Assembly: GCF_002498065.1 (NCBI RefSeq) | Contig: NZ_DAFZ01000084.1 | Location: 1 to 36,231 of the forward strand | DNA: 36,231 bases | Source of the DNA: Methanoculleus sp. UBA208 | GTDB taxonomy: Archaea; Halobacteriota; Methanomicrobia; Methanomicrobiales; Methanoculleaceae | Direction of reading: 5' to 3' | Shown here: one piece after another, positions 15,074-22,606 of the stretch | How the letters are laid out: every line of letters begins with the position of its first letter | Numbering within the stretch: position 1 is the stretch's first letter | Translations under genes and position numbers: made by a program | The notes under the pieces: generated by a model | Databases searched by the model: none | The model's input: only the letters and a program-made list of their open reading frames with translations | What the model was told of the DNA's origin: nothing

Positions 15074-16873
15074 TCATACCTCCCTTGGTATCCTGATGGT
15101 GAAGGTGCTTCCTTCGCCCACCACACTCGTCACCGTTATTTCTCCTCCATGCAGCAGGACATACTTGTTTGCAATCGAGAGCCCCAGCCCGGTTCTGCCG
15201 CCTTTGCGCCCCTTCTTCTCGGCTTCCCCGATGTAGAACGGCCTGAAGATCGCGTCAACGATATCCTCCGGGATACCGATGCCATTATCGCACACCATGA
15301 TATAATGATTTTCATTTGATCCTGCATAACGGATCCATACTTTCTCTGGTGGTTCATTATACTTAACCGCATTCGATACCAGACTCTCCACCGCCAGGTA
15401 AAGGCGATCGGGATCTCCCCAGATGCGGACCGTTTCAGGTATTTCGTTAAAAATTTGAGCCTTTTTATCGTATTCACCGCCGGAGATGACGGACCCGACG
15501 AGCTGGCGGAGAGGTACGTCCTGAATGGTCAGGTCGACGCAGTCCATTGTAAGCAGACTCAACTCGACCACCCTCTCTACCACCGCCTGCTCCTGCCCGG
15601 CGCACTCAAGGCAGGTCCTGATGAGTGTCTCCGTCTCCTCCGTGAGACCATAGTGTCCGGGGTCCTCGACGATTATCTGGAGATATCCGATAAGCGGCTG
15701 CAGCGGCGTGCGCAGTTCGTGAGAGAGGGTGGTGACGAGCCCCTTCCACTGGTCAACCTCCCAGGACATCTGCCTGCAGGCAAGCCTCTGCCGCCGCATC
15801 TCAGTGGTATCGCGTGCGGACCCCACGACGCCGATGAGGACGCCGTCCACCCCGGTATAGGGAGCGATCGTGACGGATAGGGTATGTCGCGCACCTGCTA
15901 TCTCCACATCGAGATCGTAACAGGCGTTCTTCCGTTCCCGGATCACCCTGCGGACCTGCTCCATGTGTTGCGCAGCAAGATCGCCGGGCAGGAGGGCATC
16001 CACACCGCGTCCGACGATCTCGTCGGGAGATATCCCGTGCTCGGGGGCACGCAACCAGGAGAAGTGCAGGATACGACCCGTAGCGTCCTGCATGAAGAAG
16101 ATATCGTTTGATTGCCGGATGAGTTCCATCAGGCGTCCGTTCGACTGGACGAGGTCTTCGTGCTCGTCCCGGAGTCTGCCGGTATCCACAAACGTGCACT
16201 CGAAGAGGTTCTCGAGGGGCAGAACACGGCAGGAGAGGAGGACCACCCGGGCATCGCCGTCCCGTGTGCGCAAAGCCACCTCAGCGTTCCCGATGTAACT
16301 CTCCCGCTTCATCTCCTCGACAAACCAGGCCTTACCGGCCTCATCCGCCCAGAACTTCTCCACCGGGATGCCGACGAGTTCCTGGGGCGTGTAACCGAGT
16401 ATGTCGGCACACTGTCTGCTGACGCAGACCAGCCTGAGTGTTTCGGGGTCGCAGAGGAACTTTGCGTCGCGGGTATCCTCGACGATCTGCCTGCACCGGA
16501 AAGCAATCATACGGGTGTCCTGCGAGAAGAGGGTCGTGGCCCCGAAGACCCAGAGGAAGATCGCCGTGTGCAACCCAGTCATCACCGGATCTACGATGAA
16601 GCCGAGGATCGACAGGTATGCCCGGATGAGTACAAACCCGACGACCAGGAGTGCGGTCACCCGGAGCCCCTGCCGGGGAAACCAGAAGGCGACAAGGAGT
16701 ATGGGAATGCAGTAGATCAGGGGGGAAACAATGTAAGCGTTGTAATCCGGTGCAACAGCCGTCAGCATGAGCGATACCGCCGAAAATGAAACCACCACGA
16801 TCATTTTGACGATATCCGTCTCGGTAAAGAGGTCTTCCCGGAAATAACTGAAGGGGCACCGGTTTGGAGACAT
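15074..16873 (-). CDS. Membrane-anchored PAS sensor histidine kinase
   Basis: Sensor kinase of 599 residues. Four hydrophobic segments at about 23-41, 47-65, 69-91 and 98-116 form a compact membrane module with almost no extracellular loop. Two PAS domains follow (about 125-230 and 250-360), the first with GYTPQELVG. The HisKA H-box is LSHELRTPLQPL with phosphoacceptor about His385. The ATPase domain shows N-box SLVSNAVKYNEP, G1 DNGIGIP and G2 GRTGLGLSIANK. The short loops suggest sensing within the membrane or by cytoplasmic PAS domains. ATG 16873 lies 30 bp after a strong TATATATA box. The downstream receiver-only regulator is its likely partner. Confidence 0.93.
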   Translation of the reverse strand: MSPNRCPFSYFREDLFTETDIVKMIVVVSFSAVSLMLTAVAPDYNAYIVSPLIYCIPILLVAFWFPRQGLRVTALLVVGFVLIRAYLSILGFIVDPVMTGLHTAIFLWVFGATTLFSQDTRMIAFRCRQIVEDTRDAKFLCDPETLRLVCVSRQCADILGYTPQELVGIPVEKFWADEAGKAWFVEEMKRESYIGNAEVALRTRDGDARVVLLSCRVLPLENLFECTFVDTGRLRDEHEDLVQSNGRLMELIRQSNDIFFMQDATGRILHFSWLRAPEHGISPDEIVGRGVDALLPGDLAAQHMEQVRRVIRERKNACYDLDVEIAGARHTLSVTIAPYTGVDGVLIGVVGSARDTTEMRRQRLACRQMSWEVDQWKGLVTTLSHELRTPLQPLIGYLQIIVEDPGHYGLTEETETLIRTCLECAGQEQAVVERVVELSLLTMDCVDLTIQDVPLRQLVGSVISGGEYDKKAQIFNEIPETVRIWGDPDRLYLAVESLVSNAVKYNEPPEKVWIRYAGSNENHYIMVCDNGIGIPEDIVDAIFRPFYIGEAEKKGRKGGRTGLGLSIANKYVLLHGGEITVTSVVGEGSTFTIRIPREV

Positions 16874-16902
16874 ACGGGATACAGAAAAATATCCCGGGGG
16901 AT

Positions 16903-16912
16903 CTATATATAG
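16903..16912 (-). promoter_or_regulatory. Promoter of the kinase/regulator operon
   Basis: CTATATATAG, about 30 bp before the kinase start on the minus strand. It is an excellent archaeal TATA box and implies a leaderless or nearly leaderless transcript. Confidence 0.7.
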
Positions 16913-17062
16913 TATTCGAAATCCTGTGGCGAGAAATAAATAATATTTCCAAAAATGAAGTATAATTCTTGGAGTTTCCGGGAAAGATGCCGAAAATTTC
17001 CCCCGGTTCTCGGAGAGGTGGGCCGAGGGGCGTGGCAGGCCCCGTACCGTCCGGGAGGAGAG

Positions 17063-17069
17063 TATATAT
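17063..17069 (+). promoter_or_regulatory. Promoter of arfC
   Basis: TATATAT, 25-30 bp before ATG 17095, so the mRNA probably begins at or next to the start codon. The 190 bp between this and the divergent kinase start hold only AT-rich promoter sequence. Confidence 0.65.
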
Positions 17070-17094
17070 GAGGATCGTCGTATAACCCTAGAAT

Positions 17095-17775
17095 ATGCGC
17101 CCGTTCGTCTTCGTCAACGTCGCCATGAGTGCCGACGGGAAGATTTCAACGAAAGAGCGGCGGCAGGTGAGAATCTCGGGGAGCGAAGATTACTCACGGG
17201 TCGACCGGATCAAGGCGGAGAGCGATGCCATTATGGTCGGCATCGGCACCGTGCTCGCCGACAACCCCTCGCTCACCGTCAAGTCCCCGGAACTCCGGGC
17301 CGGGCGGAGAGCGTCCGGAAAGGACGAGAATCCCGTTCGTGTCGTGGTGGACAGTGCGGGAAGGACCCCTCCGGATGCGGACATCCTCCACAAGGGGACC
17401 GGGAAGCGTATCGTTGCCGTCTCACGCAGGGCATCCCCCGGAACGGTGGAGAGCCTCCGGCAGCATGCTGCCGTCGTCACCGCCGGCGACGAGACCGTCG
17501 ATCTTTCCGCCCTGCTTGAGGAACTGCACCGGCAGGGTGTCCGGCGCCTGATGGTCGAGGGAGGCGGGACCCTGATCTGGGCGCTCTTTGAGCAGGGGCT
17601 CGTCGACGAAATCCAGACGTTCGTCGGCAGCATCGTCATCGGCGGAAAGGATGCCCCCACGCCCGCCGACGGCACCGGTTTTCTCCGGGAAGAGGATTTT
17701 CCACGGCTCGCGCTCATCGATGCCGAGCGGATCGATGACGGCCTGCTCATACGGTGGAGTGTGGAGCGAGCGTGA
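17095..17775 (+). CDS. arfC: 2,5-diamino-6-ribosylaminopyrimidinone 5'-phosphate reductase
   Basis: Archaeal riboflavin/F420-chromophore pathway enzyme of 226 residues. It reduces the ribosyl side chain of the diaminopyrimidine intermediate with NAD(P)H and belongs to the RibD C-terminal (dihydrofolate-reductase-like) family. Family signatures are FVFVNVAMSADGKIS at residues 4-18, DAIMVGIGTVLADNPSLTV near 44-62, VRVVVDSAGRTPPDA near 80-94, and MVEGGGTLIWALFEQGLVDE near 152-171. There is no deaminase domain, as expected for the archaeal route. Flavin and F420 supply matter greatly in a methanogen. The gene stands alone with its own TATA box. Confidence 0.9.
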   Translation: MRPFVFVNVAMSADGKISTKERRQVRISGSEDYSRVDRIKAESDAIMVGIGTVLADNPSLTVKSPELRAGRRASGKDENPVRVVVDSAGRTPPDADILHKGTGKRIVAVSRRASPGTVESLRQHAAVVTAGDETVDLSALLEELHRQGVRRLMVEGGGTLIWALFEQGLVDEIQTFVGSIVIGGKDAPTPADGTGFLREEDFPRLALIDAERIDDGLLIRWSVERA

Positions 17776-17855
17776 AGCAGGGTTCTCCTGTCCGCTCACG
17801 CCGCCAAACGATGAGGGGGGATTGAAAACTCCGGCAGTACTCGGGTCGGCCGGTC

Positions 17856-17861
17856 AAAAAA
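17856..17861 (-). terminator. Oligo-T terminator of the lipoprotein gene
   Basis: Six T on the minus strand, about 14 nt after the lipoprotein stop codon, preceded by the pyrimidine tract CTCTC. Confidence 0.5.
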
Positions 17862-17874
17862 GAGAGCGTGGGGA

Positions 17875-18342
17875 TCAGGGGACCTCTACAATCTGGTCTT
17901 TAACCTTGTAGGAGCCGCCCGTGACGAGAGCGACGGTTATCTCAACCCGGTTCTCCCCTTTTGCGTTATGAATGATAATTTCGTCGCCGCGGATCGGCTG
18001 CATCGTCTCGGTGATGACCTCCCCGGTCGACTTGGTTACGCGTACGTCGATGCTCGTTACGAAGTCCTGGCCTTTCCCGCCGCTGAACGCGATGTACAGA
18101 TCGTTCGTAACCCGCGAGGGGTATCCGCCCGTAAGCTGGAACTCAACCTCCTTTCCCGGCGGCATCGTCTGCGTCGGGCCGGGCGTAAGCGAGACCCCGG
18201 TTGTCGTGGGCGCAGGTGTTGCCGTGATCACCGCCGTCTCCCTCGGGGTCGGTCCGGCGGGCTCTTCGGAGCCGGTGCAGGCGGCAAAGAACGAAAATGC
18301 GAGCAGAAGCACAATCAAAGCAGGTAGCAACCTGAAGTTCAT
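17875..18342 (-). CDS. Secreted lipoprotein of unknown function
   Basis: Exported protein of about 155 residues, anchored outside the cytoplasmic membrane. ATG 18342 begins a signal peptide (MNFRLLPALIVLLLAFSFF) ending in the lipobox-like FAAC, so Cys21 or thereabouts is the lipidation site. A Thr/Pro-rich linker of about 35 residues follows, typical of archaeal surface lipoproteins. The remaining 95 residues look like a beta-sandwich with a Gly-Gly-Tyr-Pro start and repeated DVRVT/VEITV strands; I recognise no family. The longer frame to 18411 adds 23 residues before the signal peptide and was rejected. A minus-strand TATTTATAA near 18410-18420 could be the promoter. Confidence 0.75.
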   Translation of the reverse strand: MNFRLLPALIVLLLAFSFFAACTGSEEPAGPTPRETAVITATPAPTTTGVSLTPGPTQTMPPGKEVEFQLTGGYPSRVTNDLYIAFSGGKGQDFVTSIDVRVTKSTGEVITETMQPIRGDEIIIHNAKGENRVEITVALVTGGSYKVKDQIVEVP

Positions 18343-18589
18343 AAAGCATTCATACACATCAAGGTATTTCACCCTTTCGTCACATATGCGGCGTATCCCG
18401 GCATCCAGCATTATAAATACCGGTCATTGCCGCTGGAACGGCGGGCTTGAGAAAATCGCACTCAGAACAGATAAATAGTGCAACGAAGGCAGTAAATGCC
18501 CCAGGCGGGTTGGCGACCCATACGCTAAAATGCGCAACGTTTATGATTGCGAGAAGGAAACTTCTATCTAGACCCATAGAGGTACAGAA
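18343..18589. promoter_or_regulatory. Shared control region of lipoprotein and glutamate-synthase-like genes
   Basis: Divergent gap of 247 bp. It holds TATA-like TTATAAATA near 18411-18419, ATAAATAG near 18471, and TTTATGA at 18540-18546. The last is flanked by CGCAA (18533-18537) and TTGCG (18547-18551), a 5-bp inverted pair around the TATA box. Just downstream is a perfect AGAAG-GAAA-CTTCT hairpin (18552-18565), and GAGGT at 18578-18582 is the ribosome site for ATG 18590. Confidence 0.45.
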
Positions 18590-20179
18590 ATGAATCTAAA
18601 AAGACCTAATGCTAACGAAGCAACGGGAACGACCAACCGCTCCCGGGACGTCGTGCCCATGTCGGGCATCTGCACCCGGTGTGTCGACGGCTGCAAGGGA
18701 AGCTGCGAGATCTGGCTCTCCTCCTTCCGGGGCAGAGAAGTCCTCTATCCCGGCCCGTTCGGCGAGATCACGGCCGGCGCTGACAAAAACTACCCGATCG
18801 ACTACTCGCACCTGAACATCCAGGGCTACGCGCAGGGTGCGAAGGGGCTCCCTGAAGGCGTCGAGGCCAACCCCGACACCGCGGTGTTCTCGGAAGTAGA
18901 CACCAGGACCGAGTACGGGTGGGACATCAAAGTGCCGATGCGGGTTCCCATCTTCACCGGAGCGCTCGGGTCGACCGAGATCGCCAGGGCCAACTGGGAG
19001 CACTTCGCCATCGGGGCCGCCATATCGGGCATCACCCTCGTCTGCGGTGAGAACGTCTGCGGCGTCGACCCGAAGCTGGAGCTCGACCACAACGGCAAGG
19101 TCAGCAGGTCGCCCGAGATGGATCGCCGGATCGAGATCTACAGGAAGTTTCACGACAGATACGGCGAACTTCTGGTGCAGCTGAACGTGGAGGACACGCG
19201 GCTTGGAACCGCGGAGTATGTCTCCTCGAAGCACAACCTGGAGACGATCGAGCTGAAGTGGGGACAGGGCGCAAAGTGCATCGGCGGCGAGATCAAGGTC
19301 GGCAGCCTCGACCGGGCGAACCAGCTCAAAGATCGCGGCTACATCGTCCTCCCGGACCCCAGGTCGTCCGAGGTGCAGGCAGCCTTCAAGGACGGCGCCA
19401 TAAAGGAGTTCGAGCGGCACTCCCGTCTCGGGTTCGTCACCCGTGAAGGGTTCCTCGAAGAAGTCGACCGGCTCCGCGACATCGGGTTCAAGCGGGTCAC
19501 CCTCAAGACCGGCGCCTACTCGGCCGTCGAACTCGCGATGGCAATGCGCTACAGCGCCGAAGCGAAGATCGACCTCCTCACCATCGACGGCGCACCCGGC
19601 GGCACGGGAATGAGCCCCTGGCCGATGATGAACGAATGGGGTATCCCGACCTTCTACATCGAGTCCCTCGCCTACCAGTTCGCCGAGCGGCTGAAAGCCC
19701 GGGGCATCCGCGTCCCGGACCTCGCGATCGCGGGCGGGTTCTCCGACGAGGCAAACGCCTTCAAGGCGATCGCCATGGGCAGCCCCTACGTCAAGGCCGT
19801 CTGCATGGGCCGCGGCCTGATGATCCCCGGCATGGTCGGGAAGAACATCGAGAAGTGGCTTGCAAACGGCGAACTCCCCAAGACCGTCTCGAAGTACGGC
19901 AGCAGCGTCGAGGAGATCTTCGTCTGTTACGAGGAACTCAAGGAGAAGTACCCCGGCCGGATCAACGAGATCCCGCTCGGAGCGCTCGGCATCTACACCT
20001 ACGCCCAGAAGTTCAGGACCGGACTCCAGCAGGTCATGGCCGGCAGCCGGAACTTCGGCCTCAAGTCGATCTCCCGGGGCGACCTGATGGCCCTGACCGA
20101 GGAGGCGGAAGCGGTCTCCGGCATCCCATACGTGATGCGGGCCTACCGCGACGCTGCCGAAGCAGTCCTCGACTCGTGA
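18590..20179 (+). CDS. FMN-binding glutamate synthase-type protein
   Basis: Stand-alone protein of 529 residues homologous to the FMN/iron-sulfur synthase domain of glutamate synthase (GltB), the archaeal-type form. The N-terminus has a cysteine group, CTRCVDGCKGSC (about residues 28-39), beyond the canonical domain. VCGENVCGVDP occurs near 151. The flavin barrel shows GGEIKVG near 233, LLTIDGAPGGTGMSPWPM near 330 and AIAGGFSDEANAFKA near 380. No amidotransferase domain or FAD-type small subunit lies nearby, so ammonia or electron donors must come from elsewhere. Glutamate synthesis is likely but unproven for this subfamily. ATG 18590 has GAGGT 7 nt upstream. A T6 run ends the gene. Confidence 0.87.
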   Translation: MNLKRPNANEATGTTNRSRDVVPMSGICTRCVDGCKGSCEIWLSSFRGREVLYPGPFGEITAGADKNYPIDYSHLNIQGYAQGAKGLPEGVEANPDTAVFSEVDTRTEYGWDIKVPMRVPIFTGALGSTEIARANWEHFAIGAAISGITLVCGENVCGVDPKLELDHNGKVSRSPEMDRRIEIYRKFHDRYGELLVQLNVEDTRLGTAEYVSSKHNLETIELKWGQGAKCIGGEIKVGSLDRANQLKDRGYIVLPDPRSSEVQAAFKDGAIKEFERHSRLGFVTREGFLEEVDRLRDIGFKRVTLKTGAYSAVELAMAMRYSAEAKIDLLTIDGAPGGTGMSPWPMMNEWGIPTFYIESLAYQFAERLKARGIRVPDLAIAGGFSDEANAFKAIAMGSPYVKAVCMGRGLMIPGMVGKNIEKWLANGELPKTVSKYGSSVEEIFVCYEELKEKYPGRINEIPLGALGIYTYAQKFRTGLQQVMAGSRNFGLKSISRGDLMALTEEAEAVSGIPYVMRAYRDAAEAVLDS

Positions 20180-20292
20180 GCACGAGGCGGTACAGAGAGG
20201 CGAATCCCCCCCCGGTGGCCGCATATCGCGTCCCAAACGGCGGGCAGGTGTCGTGTAACAACCTCAGAAGGCACAAATACCCCAAACAAACC

Positions 20293-20298
20293 TTTTTT
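20293..20298 (+). terminator. T6 terminator after glutamate-synthase-like gene
   Basis: Six T in an AT-rich stretch, about 110 bp after the stop. The 110 bp between hold no feature I can name. Confidence 0.45.
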
Positions 20299-20322
20299 AT
20301 TAATATTCTCTGTTCGCGATAA

Positions 20323-20330
20323 TATTTAAT
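20323..20330 (+). promoter_or_regulatory. Promoter of the epimerase gene
   Basis: TATTTAAT, 33-40 bp before ATG 20363. The ribosome site AGGTG is at 20345-20349. Confidence 0.5.
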
Positions 20331-20362
20331 GCGAAGAGTGCATCAGGTGTGCCTGATATACC

Positions 20363-21496
20363 ATGCATAGGGATACCAATCCGACCATTCTCATCACCGG
20401 TGGAGCAGGATTCATCGGGTCGCACCTCGCAACGGAGTTACTGCAGCACGGTTATGGAGTCCGCATCCTCGACAACCTGACGCCACGGGTGCACGGCCCG
20501 GAGCGGCACCGGCCCGGCCATCTCGACCGGCGGGCCGAAGTCGTCGTCGGGGATGTCCGGGACCCGCACCGGCTGCGGGAGGCACTCGACGGGGCCGACG
20601 CCGTCATTCACCTGGCCGCGGTCGTCGGGGAGCGGTCGAGCATGTACCGGCTCGAAAAATACATGAGCGTCAACACGTCCGGAACCGCCGTCCTCCTCGA
20701 GGCCTTACTCGATCATCCCATCGAGCGGCTCATCGTCGCCTCGAGCAGCGCAGTCTACGGGGAAGGCTTATACTGCTCGTACAACGGCACCACCTACCCG
20801 AAGATCCGGCGCTCTCCCGACCGGACGGCAAGAGGGGACTGGGAACCCCGGAGCCCCGAAGGTGAGGTGATCTACCCCCTTCCCACACCGGAGACGAAGG
20901 AGCCGTCGCCGCTCTCGGTCTACGCCATCTCCAAGTACGACCAGGAGGAGATGTGCGGGCTGATCGGGGAGTCGTACGGCATCCCGACGACCGTTCTCCG
21001 GCTTTTTTCCGTCTACGGCCCGCACCAGGGGTATACCAGCCCGTACTCCGGCATGCTGACCGAGTACGCGTCCCGCCTGCTCCAGGGTCTTCCCGTGCGC
21101 CTCTTCGAGGACGGTTACCAGCAGCGTGACTTCGTGAGCGTCTACGATGCTGTTCGCGCCTTCCGCCTGGCTCTGGAGTCGCCGGCTGCTATCGGCGGGA
21201 CGTTTAACATCGGGAGCGGCCGGCCCTGTACGTTTAGAACCGTCGCCGATCTCCTTGCGGCGATAACCGGGCGGCAGCATCTCACCCCGGAGATCCTGGG
21301 AATCGGCCGGATAGGGGATATACGCCACAGGTTTGCAGATATCGGCCGTGCACGGGAGGTTCTCGGCTACGAGCCGGAAGTCACCATCGAGGCGGGCCTG
21401 CTCGACCTGGTCGCCTGGGTCGAGGCCGAGATCGCAGGGCGGCGGAAGGTTCCTGCACCCATCAAGGCGCTCGGGTCGTCACGCCTGCGGGTCTGA
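20363..21496 (+). CDS. NAD-dependent nucleotide-sugar epimerase (dTDP-L-rhamnose 4-epimerase-like)
   Basis: Extended short-chain dehydrogenase of 377 residues acting on a nucleotide sugar in the cytosol. The NAD site is TGGAGFIGSH (residues 12-21), the DVRD acidic pair follows near 64, the catalytic Tyr-Lys is SVYAISK near 188-194, and SSSAVYGEG supplies the catalytic Ser region. Between the Ser and Tyr lies an insert of about 45 residues, like that of WbiB-type dTDP-L-rhamnose 4-epimerases. In those I recall cysteine pairs in this insert; here only one Cys remains (GLYCSYNG) and the second pair reads SPEG. So the subfamily is likely, but the exact sugar is uncertain. The product probably feeds surface glycan or S-layer glycosylation. 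Confidence 0.82.
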   Translation: MHRDTNPTILITGGAGFIGSHLATELLQHGYGVRILDNLTPRVHGPERHRPGHLDRRAEVVVGDVRDPHRLREALDGADAVIHLAAVVGERSSMYRLEKYMSVNTSGTAVLLEALLDHPIERLIVASSSAVYGEGLYCSYNGTTYPKIRRSPDRTARGDWEPRSPEGEVIYPLPTPETKEPSPLSVYAISKYDQEEMCGLIGESYGIPTTVLRLFSVYGPHQGYTSPYSGMLTEYASRLLQGLPVRLFEDGYQQRDFVSVYDAVRAFRLALESPAAIGGTFNIGSGRPCTFRTVADLLAAITGRQHLTPEILGIGRIGDIRHRFADIGRAREVLGYEPEVTIEAGLLDLVAWVEAEIAGRRKVPAPIKALGSSRLRV

Positions 21497-21497
21497 G

Positions 21498-21512
21498 GGG
21501 CACCCGGTGCCC
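21498..21512 (+). terminator. GGGCAC/GTGCCC hairpin terminator
   Basis: Perfect 6-bp stem GGGCAC-CCG-GTGCCC directly after the epimerase stop, followed by AACCTTTATTTC. The CTTTATT part (21515-21521) may also be the TATA box of the next gene, whose ATG is 30 bp away. Confidence 0.5.
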
Positions 21513-21549
21513 AACCTTTATTTCTCCGCCGGAAGTACGTGATCGTATC

Positions 21550-22296
21550 ATGCGCATCAGCCTCCGGACCTGGGAAGTACGGCTCGGGATCGTCCTGGTT
21601 GCCGTCTCGGTCGCCATCTACGGCGTGAAATACCTCCTGCTCGGCGACCCCGAGAACACCTACCAGTACATCTTCAACGCCCTCGGGTTTCTGCCGATGA
21701 ACGTCCTCCTGGTCACCCTCATCTTAAACCAGCTCCTGAGCGTCCGGGCAAAGCGCGAGAGGCTGGATAAGCTGAACATGGTCATCGGCACCTTCTTCTC
21801 GGAGGTCGGCACCGGGCTCCTCACCTACCTCTCGAACCGCGACCCGGACCTCGCCGGGGTCCGGCCGGACCTGGTCGTGACGGACGCCTGGACACCGGAG
21901 ATCTTCTCCGCGGTGCGTGACCGCCTCCGGCAGCACCGCTGCCGGGTCGCCGTCGATGCCGCGGACCTGCTGGCTCTCTGCCGGTACCTCACGGAACGCC
22001 GGGCCTTCCTCCTCCGCCTGCTCGAGAACCCCGTCCTCCTGGAGCATGAGTCGTTCACCGACCTCCTGCGGGCGGTCTTCCACCTGACCGAGGAACTCGA
22101 GCGGCGGGGGGACTTCGCTGCGCTCCCGGCAAGCGATATCGAACACCTCGCAGGGGACGTGGAGCGGGTGTACGGCCGGCTCATCGGGGAGTGGCTTGCC
22201 TACATGGAGTACCTCCAGAGGAACTACCCTTACCTCTTCTCGCTCGCGCTGCGGAGCAATCCCTTCGACGAGACGGCGTCGCCGGTCGTACGGTGA
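21550..22296 (+). CDS. Two-span membrane protein of unknown function
   Basis: Protein of 248 residues with two hydrophobic segments near the N-terminus (about 12-31 and 44-63) and a large C-terminal cytosolic domain that is mostly helical and rich in Leu, Arg and Glu. The first charged stretch after the spans, RAKRERLDKLN, fits the positive-inside rule. I do not recognise the domain; it contains no obvious catalytic motif. The start ATG 21550 lies about 30 bp after a TATA-like CTTTATT, implying leaderless translation. It is followed by a hairpin-repeat cluster rather than by a gene, so it is probably monocistronic. Confidence 0.8.
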   Translation: MRISLRTWEVRLGIVLVAVSVAIYGVKYLLLGDPENTYQYIFNALGFLPMNVLLVTLILNQLLSVRAKRERLDKLNMVIGTFFSEVGTGLLTYLSNRDPDLAGVRPDLVVTDAWTPEIFSAVRDRLRQHRCRVAVDAADLLALCRYLTERRAFLLRLLENPVLLEHESFTDLLRAVFHLTEELERRGDFAALPASDIEHLAGDVERVYGRLIGEWLAYMEYLQRNYPYLFSLALRSNPFDETASPVVR

Positions 22297-22560
22297 ACGA
22301 CTGGCGCGAGCATCGCGAGCGGCAGGAGTTCGAGAAAACGCGAAGCGTTTTCGAGTAACGACGCGTGCCACGCCAGGGTGCGACGGACGGGACGCCCAGA
22401 GCATGAACACCAGAGGTGCGAAGGCAGGCGGAGTTTGAGCACCGCCAGGTGCGAGTAACGACGTTCCTAAGTGCGACGTTTCTCCAGGCGTGCTGTCCGT
22501 CGCAAGTCGAAACCCTACGGGTTTCTCCTGCTCCGTTCCGTTGGAACGTCGCACCCAGCA
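22297..22560 (+). repeat. Intergenic hairpin-repeat cluster D
   Basis: Hairpins: GAAAACGC-GAA-GCGTTTTC (22334-22352), CACC-AGA-GGTG (22408-22418), GCACC-GCCA-GGTGC (22439-22452), GAAACCC-TAC-GGGTTTC (22509-22525) and GTTCC-GTT-GGAAC (22535-22547). Linkers include GGTGCGACGGACGGGA, GAGCATGAACACC and GGAGTTTGAGCACC, shared with clusters A-C. GAGTAACGACG occurs twice (near 22353 and 22453). No coding frame is credible. It ends just before the promoter of the oxidoreductase operon. Confidence 0.75.
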
Positions 22561-22568
22561 ACACAACC

Positions 22569-22574
22569 TATATA
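22569..22574 (+). promoter_or_regulatory. Promoter of the 2-oxoacid oxidoreductase operon
   Basis: TATATA, 33-38 bp before ATG 22607, right after repeat cluster D. No ribosome site precedes the ATG, so translation is probably leaderless or nearly so. Confidence 0.55.
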
Positions 22575-22606
22575 CCCGCAGGCAATCTACGCCACGCCCG
22601 ATCACC

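Noticed and set aside
18596..20236. 546-codon open frame antisense to the glutamate-synthase-like gene
   Set aside because: Shadow of a strongly conserved gene in GC-rich DNA; no ribosome site or promoter.
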